Origin: Algibacter miyuki
GTDB taxonomy: Bacteria; Bacteroidota; Bacteroidia; Flavobacteriales; Flavobacteriaceae
Reading direction: 5' to 3'
DNA: 64,000 nucleotides
Assembly: GCF_030409805.1 (NCBI RefSeq)
Contig: NZ_JAUFQP010000013.1
Span: 428,501 to 492,500, forward strand
The translations under genes were made by a program, and so were the position numbers. Positions 17,121-25,959 of this stretch are shown here, piece by piece (within the stretch, counting starts at the first letter, position 1; each line of letters begins with the position of its first letter). The notes beneath the pieces are model-generated. The model had not been told where the DNA came from. It made no database searches and worked only from the letters and a program-made list of their open reading frames with translations.

Positions 17121-18401
17121 ATGAAATCAATATTAATGATCTCTTTACATGGATATGTAGGAGCAAATCCGGAATTAGGTAAACCTGATACAGGAGGCCA
17201 AGTAGTTTATGTTTTAGAACTTGCAGAACGTTTTAGTCGGTTAGGTAAGCGGGTAGATTTGGTAACACGTCAATTCGAAGATCAACCAGAGTACGATAAT
17301 GTGCATGAAAATTATAGTGTTTGGCGTATTCCTTTTGGAGGTAAAAAATTCATTAGGAAAGAGGATATGCACGACCATCTTAAAGCTTTTGTAACAAATA
17401 CTTTAGCAGCCATAAAAAAAGAGAATAAAAAATATGATGTCGTCTATTCGCATTATTGGGATGCTGGTTGGGCAGGTCAAAAAATAGCTGAAGAACTGGG
17501 CATATCTCACGTGCATACACCGCATTCTTTAGGTTGGTGGAAACAACACAGTATGGGAAGTGATATGGACGAAAAGGAAATGGAAAAGACCTATCGTTTT
17601 AAGGAACGTATTAGAAAGGAATATTTCGTTTACCAAATGTGCAACCATATTGTAGCCACAACATTACCTCAAGTCGATTTATTGACGCAGCAATATGATG
17701 TGCTTTCCCGAAACTGTACTATGATTCCTCCGGGAATTGATGAAAATCGATTTTACCCGGTACCTACAAAAGAAAATGATAAAATTCGTGTTAAATACGA
17801 TATACAACCTACAGATATTTTGGCTTTAGGGAGAATGGCGCACAACAAAGGTTACGACTTACTGATTAAAGCTCTTCCTACCGTTTTTGAACTTTGCCCC
17901 GAAGCGCGATTAGTTGCAGCTATTGGAGGCGACCAGTCTGAGCAAGATGATAAAGGGGTTGCTGGCTTAAAAAAGTTAGCAGGAGAGTTAGGTGTTTTAG
18001 ATCGAATAACATGGAAAAATTATATTGCCGATGAAGATTTAGCTAACGTATATCGAGCGGCTAATATTTTTGCCATGCCTTCACGTTACGAACCTTTTGG
18101 TATGGTGGCTATTGAAGCTATGGCGTGCGGAACACCAAGTGTAGTTACCGTACACGGCGGATTATACGATTTAATAGATTTTGGAAATCAAGCCTTATTT
18201 GCAGACCCGCATAGACCTACCGAATTTGGAGCGATGATGGCCATGCCTTTATTGTATCCTAAAATGCGTAATGAATTATCTGTGGAAGGCGCGCGTTTTG
18301 CTAGACGTAATTTTGGATGGACAGGTATTGCAAAGCGTATGCTGCGAGTATTTACAAGCTCTATTAACCAAAATACCATGGAATCTAATCTGTTTTATTA
18401 A
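17121..18401 (+). CDS. GT4 glycosyltransferase, sucrose (or mannosylfructose) phosphate synthase-like
   Basis: A 426-residue cytoplasmic glycosyltransferase of GT-B fold. The N-terminal motif SLHGYVGANPELGKPDTGGQ is the acceptor-side signature of sucrose synthase and sucrose-phosphate synthase. The C-terminal half has the GT4 E-x7-E motif in PSRYEPFGMVAIEAMACGTP (about 320-340) and the phosphate-loop-like LGRMAHNKGYD. It would transfer a hexose from a nucleotide sugar to fructose-6-phosphate or a relative. It forms a two-gene operon with the HAD-glycosidase fusion, which supplies the phosphatase. Bacterial homologues with this gene order include sucrose and mannosylfructose pathways, so the product needs direct assay. 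Confidence 0.8.
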   Translation: MKSILMISLHGYVGANPELGKPDTGGQVVYVLELAERFSRLGKRVDLVTRQFEDQPEYDNVHENYSVWRIPFGGKKFIRKEDMHDHLKAFVTNTLAAIKKENKKYDVVYSHYWDAGWAGQKIAEELGISHVHTPHSLGWWKQHSMGSDMDEKEMEKTYRFKERIRKEYFVYQMCNHIVATTLPQVDLLTQQYDVLSRNCTMIPPGIDENRFYPVPTKENDKIRVKYDIQPTDILALGRMAHNKGYDLLIKALPTVFELCPEARLVAAIGGDQSEQDDKGVAGLKKLAGELGVLDRITWKNYIADEDLANVYRAANIFAMPSRYEPFGMVAIEAMACGTPSVVTVHGGLYDLIDFGNQALFADPHRPTEFGAMMAMPLLYPKMRNELSVEGARFARRNFGWTGIAKRMLRVFTSSINQNTMESNLFY

Positions 18402-18415
18402 TATAGGTTTTTAGT

Positions 18416-18994
18416 TTACCAAGTATCTCTACTTTTGATATTATTAGCGCATAATCGAATAATTTCGGTTATGCGTTTTTCTTTTGTAGCATCGCGTTTA
18501 GCACTGTGTAACCAAAATAAATAGTGCTTTTTATAGGAAGGTGCAAAATTTTGGTAGTTTTTAAAAGCTTCTGGATTTTCATCAAAGGCCTTTTTTAAGG
18601 CTTCTGGTATAATGCCTTTTTCTATGGGATCAAGAGCTGTCCAGCTGCCGTTTTGTTTTCCAATTTTAATAATGTCTAGTCCTGATTTGTGCATTAAACC
18701 TTCTGCAGTAAGGGTTTTTATATACTTTTTGTTTAAGGCGCTCCAAATACTTTTATGATTTCTTGGAGAGAAATATTGTTTACGCTTTCCGTTACCTAAA
18801 CTTTTTACTGTAGAATCTATCCAACCATAGCAAATGGCAACTTTCACGGCTTCTTCCCAGCGCATGGAAGGCTCTTCATTTTCAACTTTGTAAAAAATCA
18901 AATAGATACCTTTAAATTCTTTATGGTTTTCATGTAGCCATTCGCGCCAAGCGGTATCTGTTTTAAAATAAAGTTCGGGAGTTTCCAAAGGCAT
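18416..18994 (-). CDS. YdeI/OmpD-associated family protein
   Basis: A 192-residue soluble protein of the YdeI type. It has the N-terminal pattern LYFKTDTAWREWLHENH, central AVKVAICYGWIDS, QYFSPRNHKSIWSALNKKYI, and a C-terminal stretch with SYKKHYLFWLHSAKRDATKEKRITEII. The family is widespread and lacks a firm biochemical role. The ATG overlaps the stop of the upstream M1 peptidase gene by one base (TAATG), so translation is probably coupled. It converges with the GT4 gene over only 14 nt, and no clear terminator lies between them. Confidence 0.8.
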   Translation of the reverse strand: MPLETPELYFKTDTAWREWLHENHKEFKGIYLIFYKVENEEPSMRWEEAVKVAICYGWIDSTVKSLGNGKRKQYFSPRNHKSIWSALNKKYIKTLTAEGLMHKSGLDIIKIGKQNGSWTALDPIEKGIIPEALKKAFDENPEAFKNYQNFAPSYKKHYLFWLHSAKRDATKEKRITEIIRLCANNIKSRDTW

Positions 18995-20640
18995 TATAGT
19001 TTCTTGGTTTCAACATAAAAATCGATATCCACATCGAAAGTTGAAATGTTCGAGTTAAAGTCTAGTGTTTTCCATTCAGAAGTTGGTTTTAACCAAGTGT
19101 TTTCATTATTTATTTTAACTTCAAGAGGCATGTCAAAATCGGCAACAATGTTTGTCCATCTGTATTTTAGTGCTTTCTTGTTAATAGAATATTCAAAAGT
19201 AGGGATTTTTACAGATCTTAAATATTGATTGAAAAAAGCTGTTAAATCAATGCCTGATTCTTCAGATAAATAATCTTCAATTTGCTTGGTCGTTACTGTT
19301 TGGTGATAGAATGTTACGTTCATTTCACGTAATATTTGTCTCCATTTTTCATCGTCTTCAATGAGTTGACGTAAGGTGTGTAAAATGTTAGCGCCTTTAA
19401 AATACATATCTCCAGAACCTTCATGATTTACATGGTAGTCTCCAATAATTGGGCGGTCGTTATTTATGTTTTTTCGGGTACCAATAACATATTCCGAAGC
19501 GGCTTGTTTTCCGTAGTAATAATCTACAAATAAATTTTCAGAATAGGTGGTAAAGCTCTCGTGGATCCACATGTCGGCAATGTCTACGTTGGTAATATTA
19601 TTAGCAAACCACTCATGACCAGATTCGTGAATAATAATATAATCGAATTTTAAACCCCAACCGGTTCCTGATAAATCGCGGCCTAAATAGCCATTTTTAA
19701 ATTTGTTACCATAAGTTACCGAGCTTTGGTGCTCCATGCCTAAATACGGCACTTCAACAAGTTTAAAGCCATCGACATAAAAAGGATATTGCCCAAACCA
19801 ATGCTCAAAAGCTTTCATCATTTTTGGAGCATCTTTAAATTGTTCTTTGGCTTTTTCTAGGTTGTCTCTTAAAACATAATAATCCATGTCTAAATTTCCT
19901 CCTTGACCATCATAAACTTCAGAGAAATGAGCATAATCTCCAATGTTTATATTAACTCCATAATTATTAATCGGATTTTTTACAAACCAACTGTAGGTTT
20001 TAGTGTCTCCAATACGCTCCACAAGACGCAACCTACCGTTAGATACATTTATTAAATCTTTTGGTACATTTACACTTATCAGCATGCTATCTACTTCGTC
20101 GTACATATGGTCTTTACAGGGCCACCAAACGCTAGCGCCTAAACCTTGGCAAGATGATGCAATAAAATCATTTCCATTTTTATCTTTTTTCCAAGAGATC
20201 CCACCGTCCCAAGGTGCGTTAACAGCTTCTTTTGGGGTCCCTTCATAATAGACATCTAAACTTTTTACAGTGTTTAAATCTTGGTTTTCTTGAAGCTTTA
20301 TAAAATGCGCATTGCCGTCATGTCTAATATCTAGTTCAATATTATCTTGAATAACTTTGGTGATTTTTAAAGGCGATTGCAAATCAATCTGCATTACGGA
20401 ATCCGCTTTCAATACTTTATATTGAATGGTGTTTTTACCTGAAATAAATTTGTTTTCAGGATCTACTTTGATGTCCAAATGATAATAGGTTAAATCCCAC
20501 CATTCACGTTCTGGAGTAATACTTCCGCGGAGGGTGTCTTGATGTGTAAAGCTTGTTTTTTTGCTAAGTAAGCCTTGTGCATTGGCATTAAAGCAAGCAG
20601 AAAGGGCGAGTGCTAAAATTACAAATAGTGTTTTATTCAT
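18994..20640 (-). CDS. Secreted M1 family zinc aminopeptidase-like protein
   Basis: A 548-residue protein with an N-terminal signal peptide (LFVILALALSACFNANAQ; a cysteine in the hydrophobic end means a lipoprotein form cannot be excluded). An N-terminal beta domain comes first, then the gluzincin core with HESGHEW around residue 338 and the third zinc ligand in IHESFTTYSENLF. LVEVPYLGMEHQSSVTYG replaces the usual GAMEN loop. Shorter than classic aminopeptidase N (about 870), it lacks the large C-terminal helical domain, like many Bacteroidetes M1 peptidases. It is followed directly by the YdeI-like gene and preceded by an M28 peptidase gene, 7 nt apart. Confidence 0.88.
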   Translation of the reverse strand: MNKTLFVILALALSACFNANAQGLLSKKTSFTHQDTLRGSITPEREWWDLTYYHLDIKVDPENKFISGKNTIQYKVLKADSVMQIDLQSPLKITKVIQDNIELDIRHDGNAHFIKLQENQDLNTVKSLDVYYEGTPKEAVNAPWDGGISWKKDKNGNDFIASSCQGLGASVWWPCKDHMYDEVDSMLISVNVPKDLINVSNGRLRLVERIGDTKTYSWFVKNPINNYGVNINIGDYAHFSEVYDGQGGNLDMDYYVLRDNLEKAKEQFKDAPKMMKAFEHWFGQYPFYVDGFKLVEVPYLGMEHQSSVTYGNKFKNGYLGRDLSGTGWGLKFDYIIIHESGHEWFANNITNVDIADMWIHESFTTYSENLFVDYYYGKQAASEYVIGTRKNINNDRPIIGDYHVNHEGSGDMYFKGANILHTLRQLIEDDEKWRQILREMNVTFYHQTVTTKQIEDYLSEESGIDLTAFFNQYLRSVKIPTFEYSINKKALKYRWTNIVADFDMPLEVKINNENTWLKPTSEWKTLDFNSNISTFDVDIDFYVETKKL

Positions 20641-20647
20641 TTTAAAA

Positions 20648-21979
20648 TTATCTTATTATTTGGTTTGGGAATACAACAGGACTTTCAAAGCCATCCTTTC
20701 CCACAGAAGCTATTCCGAAGAAGTAATTATCAATGACAATGCCATCGAGCATAAATTCTAATACATTACCAACATAGCGGCTCTTGTCCCAAGTAGGCGA
20801 GGTGGTGTCTCTCCAATATATTTTATAACCAATTGCTCCTTCTACTTGACTCCATTTAAATTTAACAGAAGGTTCAACTATTCCTCCAATTGCGACCGTT
20901 TTTGGTGTAGACGGTGCCCAAGCTAAACTGGCTAAATTTATGGCATTAACAGTGGTTAGTTTTTTAGCATAGTTAAAGTTAACATGTTCTATTACATCAC
21001 CATATTTAATGCCGTTTTCTTCACGAATATCTTGGTGTTGTTGGGTGTAGTTTTCATGTGCTTCCATAATGCGTATTCCGGCAAAACCTAAGTCGTTAAA
21101 AGGTCTATGATGTCCGCCACGACCAAAACGATCTAATCTATAAATCATCATTGGGTTCATTTCTGGCATATATGTTTTTACAGTTTTATGAACGTAGCGC
21201 GCTAATTGACGGGAAACACCATCGACCTCACCGCCATAAAAGCGTCTCATGGTTCGTGCTTTTTCAGTTTCGTTAGCTGGAACAGGTTCAGAAAATATTC
21301 TAAAGCTTCTATTATCAATCACGCCATCAACGCCTTTTATATTTCCAATCATGTCATTGTTGAGAATTCCAATAATATCCCAACCTTGTTCCTTTGCGTA
21401 TTTGGCTAAGCCTCCTCCTCCAAACAAGCCTTGCTCTTCACCAGATAAACCAACATAAATAATGCTATTTTCAAATTCATATTTAGAGAGTACTCTTGCT
21501 GCTTCAATAGTGCCGGCCATACCCGAAGCATTATCATTTGCTCCTGGAGCATCTTTAGTAAAATTCATAGTGTCGCTACCACGAGAATCAATATCTCCAC
21601 TCATTATAATAAAACGGTTTGGATATTTTGTTCCTTTTTGAATGGCAACCACGTTCACAATCCAAGCATCATGCGGTACGCGTTTGTTACCTGCTTTGGT
21701 AACAAAATCTTTCTGATAAAAAACATCTAAACAGTTTTCGCAATCTGATGAAATGGTTTCGAATTCAGATTTTATCCAGCGCCTTGCAGCTCCAATACCT
21801 CTGGTGTTAGAAAGGGTATCACTAAAAGTGTTTCTGGTTCCAAAATTAACCAAAGTTTGAATGTCATTTTCTATACGCTCTGCTGAAACGGCATCAATAA
21901 TATCATATATTTTTTGATTGGTTTGTGCTGTAGTTATTGTAATAAATAATAGGGTGAGTGTGTTAAAAAATAACTTCAT
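20648..21979 (-). CDS. Secreted M28 family peptidase with altered first metal ligand
   Basis: A 443-residue exported protein (signal peptide ending near TITTAQ). The M28 core shows GANDNASG (Asp149) and SGEEQGLFG (Glu181/182), NNDMIG and GGHHRPFND. The motif that normally carries the first zinc ligand as HxD reads SGDIDSR here, with Asp129 in place of His. Either Asp is a ligand or the site is modified. A C-terminal fibronectin-like domain (about 355-440) follows; no type IX sorting tail is seen. It probably trims peptides in the periplasm or outside, together with the M1 peptidase 7 nt downstream. Confidence 0.85.
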   Translation of the reverse strand: MKLFFNTLTLLFITITTAQTNQKIYDIIDAVSAERIENDIQTLVNFGTRNTFSDTLSNTRGIGAARRWIKSEFETISSDCENCLDVFYQKDFVTKAGNKRVPHDAWIVNVVAIQKGTKYPNRFIIMSGDIDSRGSDTMNFTKDAPGANDNASGMAGTIEAARVLSKYEFENSIIYVGLSGEEQGLFGGGGLAKYAKEQGWDIIGILNNDMIGNIKGVDGVIDNRSFRIFSEPVPANETEKARTMRRFYGGEVDGVSRQLARYVHKTVKTYMPEMNPMMIYRLDRFGRGGHHRPFNDLGFAGIRIMEAHENYTQQHQDIREENGIKYGDVIEHVNFNYAKKLTTVNAINLASLAWAPSTPKTVAIGGIVEPSVKFKWSQVEGAIGYKIYWRDTTSPTWDKSRYVGNVLEFMLDGIVIDNYFFGIASVGKDGFESPVVFPNQIIR

Positions 21980-22039
21980 TATTTTGGAGTTTACGGCGTA
22001 TCATTGAAAGCTAAAGTTTCAATACTATCGGTTTTCCTG

Positions 22040-22063
22040 ACGAATATCGGTATAAATATTCGT
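22040..22063. repeat. Inverted repeat upstream of the M28 gene
   Basis: Perfect 8-bp arms ACGAATAT / ATATTCGT around an 8-nt centre, 61 bp upstream of the M28 start. It could be an operator for the peptidase genes. No -7 box of the usual type was found nearby. Confidence 0.4.
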
Positions 22064-22222
22064 ATTATAAAGTTGACGCTAGAGGATTGAGTATAAAATC
22101 TTGTTAATATGTTAGACCTAACAGGAATCGATTTCATCTTTTTCTATTAGTATTACACAGAAAAGTAACTTTGAAGGAAGTGATTTATCCGCTTGTAAAA
22201 TTATTTTGTTACAAGAAAATTT

Positions 22223-22519
22223 TTATTCATTTTCATAAAGCCTTAATCTGTTTTTTATTGCGTTTAATTCTTGCTGTAACTTCCGTTCTTTTTCCAATAA
22301 ATTAAAGACAACATCGATACCTTCAAGATTTACGTTTAGTTCGTTATGTAGTCTAATTATTTTTTCAAGATTACCAATTTGGTCTTGATGGATAAAGTGT
22401 TTTTGTTCTATAATTTCAATTTGAATAAGCCCCATGGTATTCAAAGTATCAACAAAAGCAATTTCTATGTTATAATGAGAACATAGTGTTTCTATCAATA
22501 TTAAAGGTTTATCATCCAT
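22223..22519 (-). CDS. CbpM-like chaperone modulator
   Basis: A 98-residue protein with the CbpM/MerR-like layout: an N-terminal PLILIETLCSHYNI segment, helices around EIIEQKHFIHQDQIGNLEKIIRLHNELNVNLEGIDVV, and a C-terminal coiled coil (LLEKERKLQQELNAIKNRL). CbpM proteins bind the J-domain of CbpA and hold back its co-chaperone activity. The start overlaps the end of the upstream DnaJ-like gene by 8 nt, which supports a matched pair. Confidence 0.82.
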   Translation of the reverse strand: MDDKPLILIETLCSHYNIEIAFVDTLNTMGLIQIEIIEQKHFIHQDQIGNLEKIIRLHNELNVNLEGIDVVFNLLEKERKLQQELNAIKNRLRLYENE

Positions 22520-23399
22520 TTTGATTAAGTTTTTGTAATTCCTTGAATAGTTCTATTTCTTTTTCATTGAGACCGGTTGGAATCTTGATATGGTAAGTGA
22601 TAATTAAATCGCCAAAGGCGCCTTCTTTTTTATAAATAGGAAAACCTTTGCCTTTCAATTTTACTTTAGACTCGTTTTTTGTTTCAGGCTTTATTTTTAG
22701 TTTAACCTTACCATTAAAAGTATCTATTGTAATTTCACCTCCCAGCATAGCGGTGTACAAATCTAAATCGACATCAATATATAGAGTATTACCTTCTCTC
22801 TTAAATTGGGTATGGTTGTTAATGGTGAATTTAATGTATAAATCACCATGAGGACCACCGTTGACGCCTAAGCCGCCTTTGCCTTTAATTTTTATAACTT
22901 GTCCATTTTCTACACCTGCAGGAATGGTTAGTCTAATTTGTTTGTCATTAACGGTAAGTACTTGTTTTTGACTGGTATAAATATCTTTTAAATCGAGATG
23001 TAATTCGGCATTATAATCTTGCCCTTTAAATTTTGGACTACGACCTTGGTTATACGATTGCCCTCCAAACATAGATTCAAAAAAATCTGAATATGCTTCA
23101 TTAGAGTAACTTTGTTGATTGCTCTGCTGATTAGAGTTTTTATGTTGTTGCTGTGCTTTTTGATAAGCCTCGCCGTCTTTCCAGTTTTCGCCGTATTTAT
23201 CGTATTTTTTACGGTTCTCAACGTGACTTAGAACTTCGTTGGCCTCGTTTATTTCCTTGAATTTCAGCTCTGCATCTTTATTGTCGGGATTTAAATCAGG
23301 ATGATATTTTCGTGCCAGTTTTCTGTAAGCTGTTTTTATATCCTTTTCAGTTGCAGTTTTTGGAATGCCCAATATTTTATAATAATCTATAAATGCCAT
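22512..23399 (-). CDS. cbpA: DnaJ family co-chaperone CbpA
   Basis: A 295-residue protein. The J-domain (1-70) has YYKILGIPKTATEKDIK and the HPD motif in ARKYHPDLNPD. A Gln/Ser/Asn-rich linker (about 80-125) follows, then two C-terminal substrate-binding beta domains (IKGKGGLGVNGGPHGDLYI and VKLKGKGFPIY). There is no cysteine-rich zinc domain, so it is a class B type like CbpA. It stimulates DnaK. It overlaps the cbpM-like gene by 8 nt. No heat-shock operator was recognised upstream. Confidence 0.9.
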   Translation of the reverse strand: MAFIDYYKILGIPKTATEKDIKTAYRKLARKYHPDLNPDNKDAELKFKEINEANEVLSHVENRKKYDKYGENWKDGEAYQKAQQQHKNSNQQSNQQSYSNEAYSDFFESMFGGQSYNQGRSPKFKGQDYNAELHLDLKDIYTSQKQVLTVNDKQIRLTIPAGVENGQVIKIKGKGGLGVNGGPHGDLYIKFTINNHTQFKREGNTLYIDVDLDLYTAMLGGEITIDTFNGKVKLKIKPETKNESKVKLKGKGFPIYKKEGAFGDLIITYHIKIPTGLNEKEIELFKELQKLNQNG

Positions 23400-23633
23400 T
23401 GGATGATGTTATTTTCTTATTAATTATTTTTTCGGATAGAACGGCTTTGTGATATAAGATTTTTTATAAATAAATACCTGTTGCTTAACGAAGTTATCGA
23501 TTTTTTATGACAAAATCAAGGATTGTATAGGCTTAATATGTGGTGGTTTTTTTAGAGTTTTAGTTTGCCTTAGTAGTTAAATTTTAATGTTGACGCTGCA
23601 TTGGGTAATTTTATTATTACACCTCATTTTAGC
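23400..23633. other. Spacer upstream of cbpA
   Basis: Together with the acyl-CoA dehydrogenase terminator this forms a gap of 310 nt. It is AT-rich. I see no ORF, no RNA gene and no clear TAnnTTTG box here, although a cbpA promoter must lie within it. Confidence 0.5.
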
Positions 23634-23671
23634 TTAAAAAGAAAGCGCCTCGAAAATTAATTCGAAGCGCT
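23634..23671 (-). terminator. Terminator of the fad operon
   Basis: On the minus strand, stem AGCGC-x-TCGAA / TTCGA-x-GCGCT (arms 23644-23654 and 23661-23671, one internal mismatch) is followed by a T-rich stretch. It starts 39 nt beyond the acyl-CoA dehydrogenase stop. Confidence 0.75.
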
Positions 23672-23709
23672 ATTACATTTGAGTTAGTCACACAAATTTA
23701 ATTATTTTA

Positions 23710-25518
23710 TTAAAAGCAATATTTGTTTTCTGCTTTTACTTTTTCTGCTATTTCATTACGTAAGTCAACGATGTCTGGGTAGTTTTGGTATTTGGTAAAA
23801 CGCTTAAGCCCCATGAGCATCATGCGTTGTTCGTCGCCTTCAGCAAAAGATATAATACTTTCTTTTCCTTTTTCTTCAATAATATCAACGGCGTGATATA
23901 AGTATAATTTAGACATGGCTATTTGTACCGATTGTGAATCTTCACCAAAACGTTTGGCATTTTTCTCGGTTCTTAAAATAGCCGATTCCGCCATGTAAAT
24001 TTCAATTAAAATATCGGCAGCAGCTATAAGTAATTGTTGATGCTTGTCTAGGTCTGGACCAAATTTTTGAACAGCTCCTCCGGCAACCATTAAAAAGGTC
24101 TTTTTCAACTTATTAATCATTACTTTTTCTTCAGAAAATAATTCTGAAAAGTCTGGCGTATCAAAAGAAGGAATGCCCATTAATTCTTCTTGAACTTTTT
24201 GAGCAGGGCCTAATAGGTCAACATGGCCTTTCATAGCTTTCTTTACAAGCATACCAACAGATAGCATTCTGTTAATTTCGTTAGTTCCTTCGTAAATACG
24301 TGCAATACGCGCATCTCTCCAAGCAGATTCCATAGGGGTTTCTTCAGAGAATCCCATTCCCCCGAAAATTTGAATACCTTCATCGGCAGCGTGCTGTACA
24401 TCTTCCGAGACAGCTACTTTCAGAATAGAACATTCAATAGCATATTCTTCAACACCTTTTAATTCAGCTTCCTGATGTGTGTTTCCAGCCGCTTCTCTTA
24501 AAGCAATTCTATCTTCAATATTTTTTGCTGCTCTATAAGTTGCCGATTCACCGGCGTAAGCATTGGTTGCCATTTCTGCCAATTTAACTTTAATAGCACC
24601 AAAATCTGAAATTGGCGTTTTAAATTGTTTACGCTCATTAGCATAATTTACTGCTGTAGATAAAATACGTCTTTGAGAATCTAAACAAGCAGCAGCTAGT
24701 TTAATACGACCAACATTAAGAGCGTTCATGGCGATTTTGAAACCTTCACCACGACCAGCTAGCATACTGTCTACCGGAACAATGGTATCATTAAAAAAGA
24801 CTTGGCGCGTTGATGATGCACGAATACCTAATTTATGTTCTTCTTCACCTAGAGTAATTCCATTTGGATTTTCTTTATCGAATTCAACAATAAAACCTGT
24901 GATATTTTTATCATTTTCTATACGAGCAAAAACAATCATCAACTTACAGAACCCGGCATTTGAAATCCACATTTTCTGTCCGTTAATTTTGTATGTTTTT
25001 CCATCTTCGGATAGGGTAGCGGTGGTTTTTCCAGAATTGGCATCACTACCAGCACCGGGCTCTGTTAAGCAATAAGCTCCAAACCATTCGCCAGAGGCTA
25101 ATTTAGGTACGTATTTTTGCTTTTGTTCTTCTGTGCCATATAATGTAATTGGCATAGTACCAATTCCTGTATGCGCTCCAAAAGCAGTACTAAAAGAACC
25201 GGTTCCAGAAGAAATATAATCGCATGTTAATACCGTAGAAACAAAGCCCATTCCCATACCACCATAAGCTTCGGGAACAGCAACACTTAAAAAGCCCATA
25301 TCTCCAGCTTTACGCATAACGTCTTCAGTTAATGCATAATCTTTAGCTTCAAAACGCGCTTTATGAGGAATGATTTCACGATCGTTAAATTCCATTACGG
25401 ATTCTTTCATCATGGTTTGTTCTTCTGAAAAATCTTCAGGGGTAAACACATCTTCACAATTTGTTTCTTTTACAAGGAATTGACCTCCTCTTAGTATGTC
25501 TTTTTCTTCTGTTGCCAT
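23710..25518 (-). CDS. Acyl-CoA dehydrogenase (long form)
   Basis: A 602-residue FAD enzyme for the first step of beta-oxidation. The standard three-domain core spans about 25-410. Its marks are YCLTEPGAGSDANSGKTTA, WISNAGF, GFIVEFD, RQVFFNDTIVP, GRIKLAAACLDSQR, and the C-terminal core motif QIFGGMGFSEETPMESAWRD with RIYEGTNEINR. A C-terminal extension of about 180 residues is typical of the very-long-chain type and of Bacteroidetes homologues. It is the last gene of the marR-fadB-fadA operon. A four-helix-bundle ORF sits between it and fadA. Confidence 0.93.
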   Translation of the reverse strand: MATEEKDILRGGQFLVKETNCEDVFTPEDFSEEQTMMKESVMEFNDREIIPHKARFEAKDYALTEDVMRKAGDMGFLSVAVPEAYGGMGMGFVSTVLTCDYISSGTGSFSTAFGAHTGIGTMPITLYGTEEQKQKYVPKLASGEWFGAYCLTEPGAGSDANSGKTTATLSEDGKTYKINGQKMWISNAGFCKLMIVFARIENDKNITGFIVEFDKENPNGITLGEEEHKLGIRASSTRQVFFNDTIVPVDSMLAGRGEGFKIAMNALNVGRIKLAAACLDSQRRILSTAVNYANERKQFKTPISDFGAIKVKLAEMATNAYAGESATYRAAKNIEDRIALREAAGNTHQEAELKGVEEYAIECSILKVAVSEDVQHAADEGIQIFGGMGFSEETPMESAWRDARIARIYEGTNEINRMLSVGMLVKKAMKGHVDLLGPAQKVQEELMGIPSFDTPDFSELFSEEKVMINKLKKTFLMVAGGAVQKFGPDLDKHQQLLIAAADILIEIYMAESAILRTEKNAKRFGEDSQSVQIAMSKLYLYHAVDIIEEKGKESIISFAEGDEQRMMLMGLKRFTKYQNYPDIVDLRNEIAEKVKAENKYCF

Positions 25519-25542
25519 GTCTTTTTTAGATTATTAGATTTA

Positions 25543-25560
25543 AGAACCAAGAATCAAGAC
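25543..25560. repeat. Left border repeat of first four-helix-bundle unit
   Basis: AGAACCAAGA followed by AGAATCAAGAC, overlapping the stop codon of the ORF. The reverse complements of both units occur on the other side of the ORF at 25935-25959, though not in mirrored order. Confidence 0.6.
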
Positions 25561-25910
25561 TGTTGAAGTCCGGATTTGAAACTTGAAATCATTTTTTGTA
25601 TTTGTTTAATTTTTTGTTCTAGGTGTTTAAATTTTTCTTCAGAAATATAGCTTTGGTTAAAAGCCACATTCAGTTGTGTTTCCCATTCAAAAGCAGACCC
25701 TAAACTGTGTTCTAAATAATTAGCAAAATGTTTATCTGAACTTTTACTAGTGCCTTCTGATATGTTTGAAGGAATAGAAACAGCACATCGATTCATCTGA
25801 CTCATTAATCCATAAGTTTCAAACTTTGGAAAACTTCTAGTGATTTTATAAGATTCTGAAACTAATACCATGCTTTCACTCCAAATTTTTAATTTCTTGA
25901 AATTATGCAT
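25554..25910 (-). CDS. Four-helix-bundle protein (23S rRNA intervening-sequence family), copy 1
   Basis: A 118-residue all-helical protein of the S23/IVS type. It has LKIWSESM near the start and the family core YGLMSQMNRCAVSIPSNISEG at about 44-64. Relatives are encoded inside intervening sequences of 23S rRNA and as accessory proteins of diversity-generating retroelements. Here it interrupts the fad operon between fadA and the acyl-CoA dehydrogenase and is bordered by short inverted units. The core is about 60 percent identical to that of the second copy at 27185-27541. A role in fatty-acid oxidation is not suggested. Confidence 0.85.
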   Translation of the reverse strand: MHNFKKLKIWSESMVLVSESYKITRSFPKFETYGLMSQMNRCAVSIPSNISEGTSKSSDKHFANYLEHSLGSAFEWETQLNVAFNQSYISEEKFKHLEQKIKQIQKMISSFKSGLQQS

Positions 25911-25934
25911 GGTTTTTGTTTTTTTAATCTTGTC

Positions 25935-25959
25935 TCTTGGTTCTAATTGTCTTGATTCT
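25935..25959. repeat. Right border repeat of first four-helix-bundle unit
   Basis: TCTTGGTTCT (25935-25944) and GTCTTGATTCT (25949-25959) are exact reverse complements of the two left-border units. The last base falls within the fadA stop codon. Confidence 0.6.
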
